A DNA stretch of 34,376 nucleotides from assembly GCA_934129745.1 (NCBI GenBank), contig CAKOWZ010000020.1, positions 1-34,376 of the forward strand. Direction: 5' to 3'. The notes below the pieces were generated by a model. It saw only the letters and a program-made list of their open reading frames with translations. It did no database searches and was not told where the DNA came from. This DNA is from an uncultured Clostridia bacterium. GTDB taxonomy: Bacteria > Bacillota > Clostridia > TANB77 > CAG-508. A program made the position numbers and the translations under genes. Positions 16,364 to 24,358 of this stretch are shown here, piece by piece (within the stretch, counting starts at the first letter, position 1; every line of letters starts with the position of its first letter).

Positions 16364-16570
16364 CTCTACATTTTTTGCTGATAGAAACATTTTTAATAAT
16401 TTATCATTTGAACTCCTATCTGCTATTAATTTTTCTTTATCTAGTATTAAATTTATTTCTACATTTTCTAACTTGTCTTGCAATGTAGTTTTTAATTTTT
16501 TCAATTGATATAGTGTTAAATACATTACCATATCTTTCATTATTTTGTGCATAACTTCATTTTTTATCAA
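16364..16570 (-). pseudogene. N-terminal fragment of a phage-type tyrosine integrase
   Basis: From TTG 16570 (AAAGGGGG 8 nt upstream) the frame reads MIKNEVMHKIMKDMVMYL, and later NDKLLKMFLSAKNVEGCS. This is the helical N-terminal extension and the start of the SAM-like core-binding domain (KLLxxFLxAKxxEGCS) of a widespread Firmicutes integrase family. The expected catalytic domain is absent: the sequence jumps to the acetyltransferase fragment at 16363. It differs in family from the integrases at 17.6, 24.4, 29.2 and 31.1 kb. Confidence 0.65.
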
Positions 16571-16703
16571 TAGGCAATCCCCCTTTCTTTGCACGAAAAA
16601 AGAAGTACTTGCTTTTATACAAATACTCCTTATAGTTTATATTTAATTAATTTTTAAAAACTTTTGTTCTTTTACCTTATTGTAATTTAATAAATAGTAA
16701 AGA

Positions 16704-16720
16704 GCACCAATTATTGGTGC
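16704..16720 (-). terminator. Hairpin downstream of the 43-residue peptide gene
   Basis: GCACCAA (16704-16710) / TTGGTGC (16714-16720), 12 bp beyond the stop codon. On the minus strand only a weak T-rich tract (TCTTTACT) follows. Confidence 0.55.
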
Positions 16721-16732
16721 CCCACATAAGGC

Positions 16733-16864
16733 TTAATGCATGTAGAAACTTTCTCGACAAAAGTCGAACCATGCTGAATCTTCTCGGATTTCATCCGATT
16801 CCTTGAAGAATTCATCAAAATTGCTTTCTACTTCCTTTTCCTGTACCTGTACTTCCTTAGCCAT
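16733..16864 (-). CDS. 43-residue acidic peptide of unknown function
   Basis: A short gene easily missed. It starts at ATG 16864, with GGAGG 8 nt upstream, and stops at 16733. The product begins MAKEVQVQEKEVESNFDEFF and ends AWFDFCRESFYMH. It is strongly acidic in the first 30 residues, with an aromatic C-terminal patch and a single Cys. It has no signal peptide. A consensus promoter (16968-16996), a hairpin 5' UTR and a downstream hairpin make it a complete transcription unit. Codon use is less AT-rich than its flanks. No family is recognised; an accessory regulator, an inhibitor peptide of the mobile region or a modified-peptide precursor are all untested possibilities. Confidence 0.7.
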   Translation of the reverse strand: MAKEVQVQEKEVESNFDEFFKESDEIREDSAWFDFCRESFYMH

Positions 16865-16943
16865 ATTTTTTTCCTCCAATTAATAATAATTACTTTGGAC
16901 TATTGCTTTGCCTAAAATTCAAGTCCTTTTGAATAATAGACAT

Positions 16944-16996
16944 CGAGGACTTTCCTCGTATACATATATTATAACATAATTTATGTTAATTTGCAA
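16944..16996 (-). promoter_or_regulatory. Promoter and leader hairpin of the 43-residue peptide gene
   Basis: On the minus strand, -35 TTGCAA (16991-16996), a 17-bp spacer, -10 TATAAT (16968-16973). The transcript would begin with the perfect hairpin CGAGGA-AAG-TCCTCG (16944-16958), followed by a wider pairing GGACT...AGTCC. The leader is about 95 nt. Confidence 0.8.
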
Positions 16997-17101
16997 ATTC
17001 TGTAAACAAATTACTATTTGGTTTAATAATTTTTTATTTTTTCTTCCACTAATATTTTAACAAACATATTCCATTTTAACAAGTATTCCAATCACACAAT
17101 T

Positions 17102-17662
17102 TCAAATTTCTTCCTCCAAATTCCAAGATGAACTATTTCTCTTATTTAGTGCTATTTCTTTTTTAGCTTGTTTAGATAATTGTTTCTTAAATCGTAATTC
17201 ATAAAACTTAGTTAACTTCTTCTGATTCTCTGCTTGATAATATAATGCAGTCAATATTCTATCTAATAAATCTCGACTTTCATTATTATATTTTACATAT
17301 GTAAATGGTTCATTTGTATTTAGCCACTTTCGTTCAACATCTAATATTTGATTCCCTATTAACTTTATTATTTCTTTTTCAGTATCCTCTTTTACTTTTT
17401 CTTTCGCTTGGTTTAATTTATCTATATCTGTATATTGAAATTCTAGTAATTGTTGTTTTGCTTTAATATATTTATCAATTTCTCTTTGACATTGTGGAGA
17501 TAGCTCTATTATTTTAATTGCTATTTCATTAACCTTTGCTAGTATTTCAGGATATGCCTTCAAATATTCATATTTGATACTTCCTGTAGTATTTTTCAAT
17601 TCATCTTTTAATACTAGCATTGCATCAACAACTTCTTTTATATCTTCATCATGCTTGAATTG
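17102..17662 (-). pseudogene. 5'-truncated unknown coiled-coil protein gene
   Basis: An open frame that begins without its own start at the junction near 17662 (KHDEDIKEVVDAMLVLKDEL) and ends at 17102. The product is Lys/Glu-rich and almost entirely helical (KAKQQLLEFQYTDIDKLNQ, KVKEDTEKEIIKLIGNQI). A first ATG within it at 17620 has no clear RBS. The frame overlaps the truncated end of the neighbouring integrase fragment, showing that a deletion fused the two. Family not recognised. 16997-17101 is AT-rich with nothing visible. Confidence 0.5.
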
Positions 17663-17909
17663 TATGATACTTCAAATTAACATAGCAATAATTTTTTAAC
17701 CAATAATCTAAATAATCACTATATGACATTGTTGATGGCTTAAATGAATGTCCAGTTTCAAAATATTCATTATATGCTTTAACACCAGCCTCCATAGCTT
17801 CACGCTTTGATTTAAATCCTGACTTATTAATATATTTTCTTTTACCATCAATTGGTGCTATTTCAAATTGATATTGATAAACATTTCCTCTTTTTTTAAT
17901 ATTAACCAT
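17649..17909 (-). pseudogene. Integrase truncated after its arm-binding domain
   Basis: From ATG 17909 the frame reads MVNIKKRGNVYQYQFEIAP, DGKRKYINKSGFKSKREA and SYSDYLDYWLKNYCYVNLKY, then HTIQA and a stop. It is the AP2-like arm-binding domain and the first helix of the core-binding domain of the same tyrosine recombinase family as the genes at 29.2 and 31.1 kb. The match ends abruptly where those proteins continue YSNIVKN/YTNIIKN. The remaining 330 residues are deleted. Its 5' end points at attachment copy C, just as the 29.2 kb integrase points at copy D. Confidence 0.85.
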
Positions 17910-18049
17910 TTTAATCACCATAACGTTTTTTTAGACAAAAGAAAAATGCTAGTATTAACTATATAATACTAACACTTTTTTGTTTATTGTTATTTTTAAA
18001 TTGTTCGCATTGTGCAATCTCTTGCTACATAAGGTTTTCAAGAGTTTTT

Positions 18050-18142
18050 GCGAACTTTTTTAAACTTTTGCGAACATTTTGCGAACATTTCATGGTTTTT
18101 GGTGTTTTATGTTTACTATAGTATTCCCTGAAAGTACCGATT
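18050..18142 (-). promoter_or_regulatory. Arm-type repeats left of attachment copy C
   Basis: GCGAACT (18050-18056), GCGAACA (18070-18076) and GCGAACA (18081-18087); the last two are 11 bp apart. They form the right end of the decayed element at 15-18 kb. Between them and the truncated integrase lies an inverted repeat TAGTATTA/TTAATACTA (about 17950-17972) that may be a leader hairpin. Confidence 0.8.
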
Positions 18143-18199
18143 TTACGCGTTTCTTCCACAGCAGTTTTTGTACTTCTTACCACTTCCACAAGAAGACAT
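18143..18199 (-). repeat. SEC-C attachment copy C
   Basis: The minus strand encodes MSSCGSGKKYKNCCGRNA-stop (stop 18143-18145). It is a direct repeat of copies B (15124) and D (30722). It marks the junction between the 15-18 kb remnant and the 18.2-30.7 kb element. Confidence 0.88.
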
Positions 18200-18314
18200 T
18201 TTAATAGTATTATCTGTACTATTAATATCTATGGATATCACTTGTACTGCATATTATAGCCATTTATACTTATTGTATTATTTGTACTATTTTTATATAT
18301 TGTACCAATTTTTT

Positions 18315-18332
18315 GCAAACAAAATGCAAACA
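18315..18332 (-). promoter_or_regulatory. Arm-type repeats right of copy C (GCAAACA flavour)
   Basis: GCAAACA at 18315-18321 and again at 18326-18332, an 11-bp period. The same flavour recurs only at 30649-30666, just inside copy D. These two sites define the inner ends of the 18.2-30.7 kb element. The rest of 18200-18428 is AT-rich and non-coding. Confidence 0.78.
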
Positions 18333-18428
18333 ATGTTTACATTCATTTCTTTAGTTAATATACAATAAAATTACAAAAAAAGCAATATTTAAACTTTAAT
18401 TTTTTATTTTTTTAGTTTCATAATTTTA

Positions 18429-19654
18429 TTAATATTTCAATCCTTTTTTCAATAAACTTAGTGTTTCCATCATATATTCATATGAATATATATTTAATTC
18501 AATTACGCTATTAGTATATTCTCTGTATGAATCTAATTTATTATTAAAAATTGCATTATATATTTCTAGTAGCTGCTTATTATAACTTTCCTCCGAGATT
18601 TTACCATCTTGATTTTTGTCCAAATAATGTTTTAATCCATGTCTTACAGTTTCAATTTGTTTGATAACTTCTATAAAATTCTCATATCCATTACCACTTA
18701 TAATGTCTATGTATGATTTTAAATCTATAATTTTTATTCCTAATAATAAAGGTAATAAATGTATTCTCATCATATCACGTCCTTTATCATCATTAAAGCC
18801 ATATCCATAATGTGTATTTGAAAAATCCTCAATTATACTTATTGATTGATAATATCTTATACAGTCTCTCATAGTAAAATGATAATGATTTATTATTTCA
18901 AATACATTTTTATTAAAATAATATGTATTTTTATTAAGTCCTAGGAATTGCATAAAATCCGTAACATTCACTTGTGGTAAGTCTATTGAAACATCAAAAA
19001 ACTTATTTAAGTACCTATGAGAATCGAAACTTTGACCATAATAATTAGAAATAGTATTAGTTAATTCTTTTACATTTACCGAAAATACAAATATTATATT
19101 TTCATGATCAAAGAAATGTTTAATTCTTTCTAATAATTTTATGGCATATATAGGATTGCATCTATCTAACTCATCAACAAAAACAACTAATTTATCGCCT
19201 CTTTCTATCAGCAATTTATCTAATAATATATTCAAAGTTTCTTTTAAATTTTCCATTGTTGTAATTTCTGGTATAGTATCTTTTCCTTTCAAAGTTGTTA
19301 CTAATTCTTTAACACTACCATTTGACCATTTATTAACTATATCTAACAAACTTGCAATCTTATCAATTACATCAGATGATTCTTTTTGATAGTCTTTCAA
19401 AATATCATGTTCTTTTATTATATTAAATATAATTGAATTAATTGGGTCAATATGAGAATCGTTATTCCAGGCATTATAATAAATTGGAACAAAATTTTTT
19501 TCTAGATTTAGTTCCTTAAAACAATCTCTGTTAATAATTTGTTATAACTATGCATTATGTTCTTCAACTTCCTTTTTTATATATTCATTATAATAAGTTA
19601 AAAGTATATATTTATTACATTTTCTGTAGTAGGTTTCATTTCTATTTTATTCAA
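18429..19654 (-). pseudogene. KAP-family P-loop NTPase, internally deleted (Walker A lost)
   Basis: The intact part reads KNFVPIYYNAWNNDSHIDPI, then KLVVFVDELDRCNPIYAIKL (Walker B), IIFVFSVNVKEL and FFDVSIDLP. These are hallmarks of KAP NTPases, membrane-associated P-loop ATPases often found with mobile elements and phage exclusion. Upstream, a TTG at 19654 with GAGGT before it opens NKIEMKPTTENVINIYF, a typical KAP N-terminus, which then hits stop codons. The expected GxWGxGKT segment is missing and several stops lie at about 19550-19600. So the gene has lost its ATP-binding loop and is dead. It follows the six-gene operon in the same direction. Confidence 0.75.
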
Positions 19655-19689
19655 TTTACATACCTCATTTCTATATCTATTATATTGAA

Positions 19690-20298
19690 TCATTCTCCTA
19701 ATTTCATCTCATATATAAACGCTTTTTCTGTATATCCATTTCCAAGTTGTGCAATTTCTTTATTTTCTACTATTGTTTCATATACTTTTTTACAACCTAA
19801 ATTTTCATAAAACTTATAATTGCAAGATTCATCTGTTACAATTTGCAAATTCTTCATATTATCTTTTTTAGCAAGTTCAAATATATCTAATAATAATTTT
19901 TTGCCAATTTTCTTTCCTCTATATTTTTTATCTACTATCAATATTGAAACTTCTCCATCAAAATAATTTTTAAGTTCTTTAGGAATATAATTATAGTTAT
20001 TTTCATACTCTTTAAAAGCTTTTAAATTTTTAATTTCTTTGCTTTTGTATAATCTATTTTTTATAAATCTATAAAACTTCTTTTTTACTATATGTCTTTT
20101 AGAAATTTCTTTTGAATAGCCACAAAAACCTATAAGTTTATTTCCATCTTTATATTTGATGAGCTTTTCACTTTCTTGTAATACATCAAATAAATATATC
20201 CAGGCACAAATATCCGTATCTGCTTGTGCTTCTTTTTTTCCTAAATTCCATTCATTACTTAAAAGCTTTACTGCTTGTTTCATTTCATTGTAATTCAT
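19690..20298 (-). CDS. GNAT family N-acetyltransferase
   Basis: 202 residues. The acetyl-CoA binding motif A is clear: VSILIVDKKYRGKKIGKKLL, then LQIVTDESCNYKFYENLGCK. The N-terminal half carries a long basic insert (about 70-110). It is probably a small-molecule or peptide acetyltransferase in the cytosol. Last gene of a six-gene operon: 8 bp after the histidine phosphatase gene. The acceptor substrate is unknown. Confidence 0.85.
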   Translation of the reverse strand: MNYNEMKQAVKLLSNEWNLGKKEAQADTDICAWIYLFDVLQESEKLIKYKDGNKLIGFCGYSKEISKRHIVKKKFYRFIKNRLYKSKEIKNLKAFKEYENNYNYIPKELKNYFDGEVSILIVDKKYRGKKIGKKLLLDIFELAKKDNMKNLQIVTDESCNYKFYENLGCKKVYETIVENKEIAQLGNGYTEKAFIYEMKLGE

Positions 20299-20306
20299 AT
20301 TTTTTC

Positions 20307-20831
20307 CTACATTTCGTACATTTTTATTTCACAATTTTTTAGTCCTCTATTTAAAAATTTACCATCTTGAATTCCTTCAAAATATCCACTAAAAGCTTTA
20401 GATACTCCTGAATGTGCAACTATTAAAACACTCTCATAATCTTTAGTTTTTAATTCATTTAAAAAGTTATATACTCTTTTGAAAAATCCTTGTATATTCT
20501 CACTTGTCCCGTATTGTATTTCAGTATTATAATTCCAATACTCTTCTCTATTTGTAACTTCTAAAGATTGTCCACTTAAACTTCCTGGATTTCTTTCTTC
20601 TAGTTTATTATCTATTATAATTTCTTTTTCTTTTACATTTATAATTTTTGCTGTATGTTTTGCTCTTATAAGTGGCGAACATATAACAATATCATACTCA
20701 ATTTCTTTTATTTTTTCTTTTAATTCCTCTGCTTGTTTTATTCCCAATTTCGTTAAATCTTCATTTTGATTATTATATTGTTTTAAAGCATTATGAGGAA
20801 CTTGCCCATGTCTTACTATATATATTTTCAT
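20307..20831 (-). CDS. Histidine phosphatase (phosphoglycerate mutase-like)
   Basis: 174 residues. The phosphohistidine motif is at the N-terminus, MKIYIVRHGQVPHN (H8), with the supporting Arg in CSPLIRAKHTA and the second catalytic His in LIVAHSGVSKAF. These enzymes dephosphorylate small phosphorylated metabolites. The start at 20831 is chosen because GAGGAG lies 7 nt upstream. It is separated from the MFS stop codon by 4 bp. It forms part of the phosphatase/acyltransferase/transporter operon. Confidence 0.9.
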   Translation of the reverse strand: MKIYIVRHGQVPHNALKQYNNQNEDLTKLGIKQAEELKEKIKEIEYDIVICSPLIRAKHTAKIINVKEKEIIIDNKLEERNPGSLSGQSLEVTNREEYWNYNTEIQYGTSENIQGFFKRVYNFLNELKTKDYESVLIVAHSGVSKAFSGYFEGIQDGKFLNRGLKNCEIKMYEM

Positions 20832-20835
20832 TTTT

Positions 20836-22041
20836 TTACTCCTCAAATTTTTCTATATCTTTTAATATAAATCCCATAATTAAAATAGATATAGTTAAAA
20901 TAATCAACGCGATATTAAGCATTTTTACATTTCCACTTATTCCTGCTAGTAATAAAAATGAATAACTTACCATTCTTCCTACATTCAAAATCCCTTCTCT
21001 TATAGAAAAAAATTCTGATTGATCTTCTTTATTTATTATTTTACTATCAGATATATTAAATAAACGAATTGATCTATTAAGACTTAATATTCCACTTACA
21101 AATATTTCATAACATAAACAATAAATTATAATAGTTATATTATTTGTATTAAATAACACTGTTAAAACTGATATTACAGGTATAATGCTTGAAAACATTA
21201 ATATTTTTTTGTCTGATTTATTTTTAAATATTTTCCCATATAATTTTATAGCACACATTGAAAGTATTGTTGATATAGATGTAATAATACCTAAATTCAT
21301 ATTTGTTTTAAATGCGTTAAAAATAAGTATTGTAATTAATGTTCCCAATGCTCCATCACTTATAGTAAATCCTACTAAAAATTCTACTAATAACATTTTC
21401 TTAACTTGTTTATTTTTCTTAATTCTATTCCATGTTTCTACCATATTATATTTGTTTAATTGACTTACATGTTTATCTGGAGTAAGCATAAATGATAAAA
21501 TAATTTGTACTAGAGAAATTGCTAAAATAATAATTGATGTCAATTCAAAATTTGTAATGGTGATTGTTGTTCCTAATATTATAGGAAATAACACTCCTAT
21601 TGAAGATACAATTAAATTCTTTTTCACTGTATAATTTGTTCTTTCAGAATTTTCTATTTTATCGATTACAAATAAATTATATGGAAACCAATATGCACTT
21701 TGTGATATACCATATAAAATAGAAATTAGCCATAAATTATCTACAATCTTTTCTCTAAGTAATACGATTGTCATTATATAAATAAAATTAAATACTACAC
21801 CTAATCTAAACATTCCTATTCTAAATTTATTCTTTACAATGCTTGCTACAATAAAGCTACCTATTCCTAATAATAAATATGAAAAAATATAATATATAGA
21901 TAAATCTACCATACTTTCATTAGAAGTTTTTATAAAATATGCAGTTAAAAATGGGCCTAAAAATATTGTCATTATTTTTTTCAATGCATCTATTACTATT
22001 ATTATATTTGCTTCTGATTTTCTTTTTATTTTTTCTTCCAT
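20836..22041 (-). CDS. MFS-type transporter
   Basis: 401 residues with about 12 predicted membrane helices, split 6+6 by a polar loop near residues 190-215 (TPDKHVSQLNKYNMVETWNR). No solute-binding domain is attached. The typical MFS loop 2-3 signature is only weakly kept. In this operon it could export the acylated, dephosphorylated product or import its precursor. GAGGAG precedes the ATG. Gap to the upstream HAD gene 8 bp. Confidence 0.85.
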   Translation of the reverse strand: MEEKIKRKSEANIIIVIDALKKIMTIFLGPFLTAYFIKTSNESMVDLSIYYIFSYLLLGIGSFIVASIVKNKFRIGMFRLGVVFNFIYIMTIVLLREKIVDNLWLISILYGISQSAYWFPYNLFVIDKIENSERTNYTVKKNLIVSSIGVLFPIILGTTITITNFELTSIIILAISLVQIILSFMLTPDKHVSQLNKYNMVETWNRIKKNKQVKKMLLVEFLVGFTISDGALGTLITILIFNAFKTNMNLGIITSISTILSMCAIKLYGKIFKNKSDKKILMFSSIIPVISVLTVLFNTNNITIIIYCLCYEIFVSGILSLNRSIRLFNISDSKIINKEDQSEFFSIREGILNVGRMVSYSFLLLAGISGNVKMLNIALIILTISILIMGFILKDIEKFEE

Positions 22042-22049
22042 TGTTATTT

Positions 22050-22751
22050 TTACTCCTCAAATTTTTTTATTAAATCACTTACACTCTCAATTTCATCTAT
22101 AGCAACTTCTTTTAACTCCTTAACAGCTTCTTTTATGGCATAACCATTATAATCTTTTACCATTTCAATGTCACTATAACCATCACCTATAGTATAAATT
22201 TCTTCTTGTCTAATTTTAATTTTTTCTGATAATAATTTTATTGCTTTTGATTTATTAATTTTTTTAGAAATTATTTCTAGAGAATTACCACTAACCCAAT
22301 ATACATTTAAAAAACTATTATATTTTTCTTTTAATTTTTTCTGGATTTCATTTGAATATTCCAAATCACTATATTTAACATGAATTTTAGTTAAATCTCT
22401 ATGTTCAAGATCTACTCTACTTTCTAACATACTACAACAAAAATTTCTTTCCGAATCTTCAATACGTAAATCTGATTTTAAATTATCTAGAATCTCGTTT
22501 GTGATTTCTTCATTAAAAATAATATTATCATCTTTATTTAAAATTGTTGCACCATGATTTATAATAAGATAATCATATTGAATATTATACTCATTCTTCT
22601 TTTTCATAAAATCATCATAACTTCTACCAGTTGCAATAACAAATATATTTCCTTTACTTCTAAATTCATTAACTGCTATCTTATTTTTTTCTATATCTTC
22701 ATCATTTATATAAAATGTTTGGTCATAATCACTAACTAATAATTTTTTCAT
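22050..22751 (-). CDS. HAD-superfamily (Cof-like, IIB) phosphatase
   Basis: 233 residues. Motif I SDYDQTFY at residues 6-13 (nucleophile and acid/base Asp), motif II in IFVIATGRSYDDF, a conserved Lys in KINKSKAIKLLSEK, and motif IV YTIGDGYSDIEMV. The cap inserted between motifs II and III is the C2 type of sugar or cofactor phosphatases. The start codon overlaps the stop of the preceding gene (ATGA), indicating translational coupling. Substrate unknown. Confidence 0.9.
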   Translation of the reverse strand: MKKLLVSDYDQTFYINDEDIEKNKIAVNEFRSKGNIFVIATGRSYDDFMKKKNEYNIQYDYLIINHGATILNKDDNIIFNEEITNEILDNLKSDLRIEDSERNFCCSMLESRVDLEHRDLTKIHVKYSDLEYSNEIQKKLKEKYNSFLNVYWVSGNSLEIISKKINKSKAIKLLSEKIKIRQEEIYTIGDGYSDIEMVKDYNGYAIKEAVKELKEVAIDEIESVSDLIKKFEE

Positions 22752-23596
22752 ATTTTCAATACTCCATATCCATTATATATTGTTCCACCATTAATTAAAA
22801 ATTCTTTTATTCTTTTTTGTAATGTTGTATCTTCTTGTAATTTAGTATAATTATCGCATTCTCTTAAACTAAATACAAAATTTAATATATCATCTATACC
22901 GTTTTTATCTTGCTTAATATCAAATAACTCTTGAAATTTTATAATATTAGAGTTTTCATCTAATAATTGCACAATTTCTTCACTTAACAACCATGATTCA
23001 CATATATATTGGGGATTTTCTATATTATAATATTTTTTTAATAAAATTCTAGAATCTTCAACTGATTTAACTACTTTTTCAATTTCAAGTTTTTCTCCTG
23101 AAGGTATATGTATTTTTATAATATTATTATCTGTTGGTTCAAACTGCAATCTTCCAACTTCAATTATTCTACAATTAATAAAATATGTTCCCCATAACAT
23201 TTGTGAAATTCTTATTTCCTCGTAATTTTTGTTTATAATATCATTTTCAAAGCATTCTTTTACTCTTTGCTTTTGAATTTTTAGTTGTTCTTCATTTAAC
23301 TTCATTTTTTCTATATTTTCTATATGAAATTTATATCCTAACAATAAAAGAACATTTGTAATAAATTTAGGATACTCTTGTCCAAATATTTCAGATATTT
23401 TTTTAATTTTCCATAATTTCTTATACTCATCACTTTTATCTATATACAATAAATTATATATATCATTAACTTTGTCTAAAATATTAACATTTCCATTTAT
23501 TTTATCTATACAACTATAACATTCTTCCTTATATTTCTTTTTATCTATTCCATAATAATCTATTGCTGAATTTATGTCTTCATATTCTAATCTCAT
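22748..23596 (-). CDS. Acyltransferase with GNAT-like C-terminal domain
   Basis: 282 residues. The C-terminal two thirds match the GNAT_C family: GRLQFEPTDNNIIKIHIPSG, KVVKSVEDSRILLKKYYNIE, then YICESWLLSEEIVQLLDENS and NIIKFQELFDI. The N-terminal 100 residues would be the matching helical NAT_N domain. These enzymes are thought to transfer acyl groups to small molecules, but no member's substrate is assumed here. Translationally coupled to the following HAD gene and 21 bp after the NT5C-like gene. Confidence 0.75.
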   Translation of the reverse strand: MRLEYEDINSAIDYYGIDKKKYKEECYSCIDKINGNVNILDKVNDIYNLLYIDKSDEYKKLWKIKKISEIFGQEYPKFITNVLLLLGYKFHIENIEKMKLNEEQLKIQKQRVKECFENDIINKNYEEIRISQMLWGTYFINCRIIEVGRLQFEPTDNNIIKIHIPSGEKLEIEKVVKSVEDSRILLKKYYNIENPQYICESWLLSEEIVQLLDENSNIIKFQELFDIKQDKNGIDDILNFVFSLRECDNYTKLQEDTTLQKRIKEFLINGGTIYNGYGVLKI

Positions 23597-23617
23597 TTTC
23601 TCTACTCCAAATATTTC

Positions 23618-24217
23618 CTATTCACTATAAAATTCTTTAATTTTTGCATATATGTCATACCAACTGTAACATCTAATAATATTATTTCCTATACAATTCT
23701 TATTATATCCTGCATGAAAACATATAACTGGTATTAGAATTGATATGTTTTCTATATTAGCAGGTTTGTCCTCTATCATTATATCAATATCATTTTCTCT
23801 ACAAATATCCAGTTTATCTTCGGGACTAAATATTATTTTGTCATACTTAATCTTATTTCTTTTTAACCAATCTAAAACTAAATTTCTATTTTCTTCTATA
23901 CTCATAACATTAGCAGAACGAGATAAAAAGCTTCCTCTTGCAGTAATAATACAAATTTCGTTGCCATCATGCTTTAATTTTTCTATTACTTCACTAGCAA
24001 ACGTCCTAACTTCTACATTTATTGAATATTCTTTAAAATATTCATTCCAAAATTCATCATCTAATTTACTATCAACTTTAAATATATCAGTTGTTTCATA
24101 ACCTTCATTATTTTGTATTTCTTTACCATATTTTTCAAAATAAAATTTACTTCCATAGTCAATTTGCCATTGTTCAATATCAGTTAATACACCATCTATA
24201 TCAATGCCTATTTTCAT
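23618..24217 (-). CDS. HAD phosphatase, 5'(3')-deoxyribonucleotidase (NT5C)-like
   Basis: 199 residues. Motif I GIDIDGVLTD at residues 3-12, motif II CIITARGSF, then a Lys/Asp-bearing IIFSPEDKLDIC and motif IV-like DIMIEDKPANIENIS. This order and the ED(K)P motif are those of NT5C-type deoxynucleotidases and related uncharacterised HADs. It is the first gene of the six-gene operon, with a very strong AGGAGG site and a TATAAT box about 65 bp upstream. It would act on a phosphorylated nucleotide or sugar. Confidence 0.82.
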   Translation of the reverse strand: MKIGIDIDGVLTDIEQWQIDYGSKFYFEKYGKEIQNNEGYETTDIFKVDSKLDDEFWNEYFKEYSINVEVRTFASEVIEKLKHDGNEICIITARGSFLSRSANVMSIEENRNLVLDWLKRNKIKYDKIIFSPEDKLDICRENDIDIMIEDKPANIENISILIPVICFHAGYNKNCIGNNIIRCYSWYDIYAKIKEFYSE

Positions 24218-24282
24218 AAAAACCTCCTACAAATCTACTTTTATATCTTCTCTTTTATTGAAAAAAATTTGAATACCTAAAC

Positions 24283-24288
24283 ATTATA
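24283..24288 (-). promoter_or_regulatory. -10 box of the six-gene operon promoter
   Basis: TATAAT on the minus strand. The -35 region is poor, which could indicate regulated expression. The interval 24218-24358 holds only this promoter and the terminator of the integrase gene; no attachment repeat or arm site was found in it. Confidence 0.55.
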
Positions 24289-24319
24289 TCACATCATTGA
24301 AATTTTGTATTCACTTTTT

Positions 24320-24350
24320 AAAATAAAAAGCTAGTACATTATATACTAGC
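24320..24350 (-). terminator. Intrinsic terminator of the 24.4 kb integrase gene
   Basis: GCTAGTA (24330-24336) / TACTAGC (24344-24350), followed on the minus strand by TTTTTATTTT; 9 bp after the stop codon. Confidence 0.85.
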
Positions 24351-24358
24351 TATACATT

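Noticed and set aside
16101..16594. Two overlapping minus-strand ORFs (120 and 86 codons) as separate intact genes
   Set aside because: Each is protein-like only on one side of 16363. They are two gene fragments joined at a scar, not overlapping genes.
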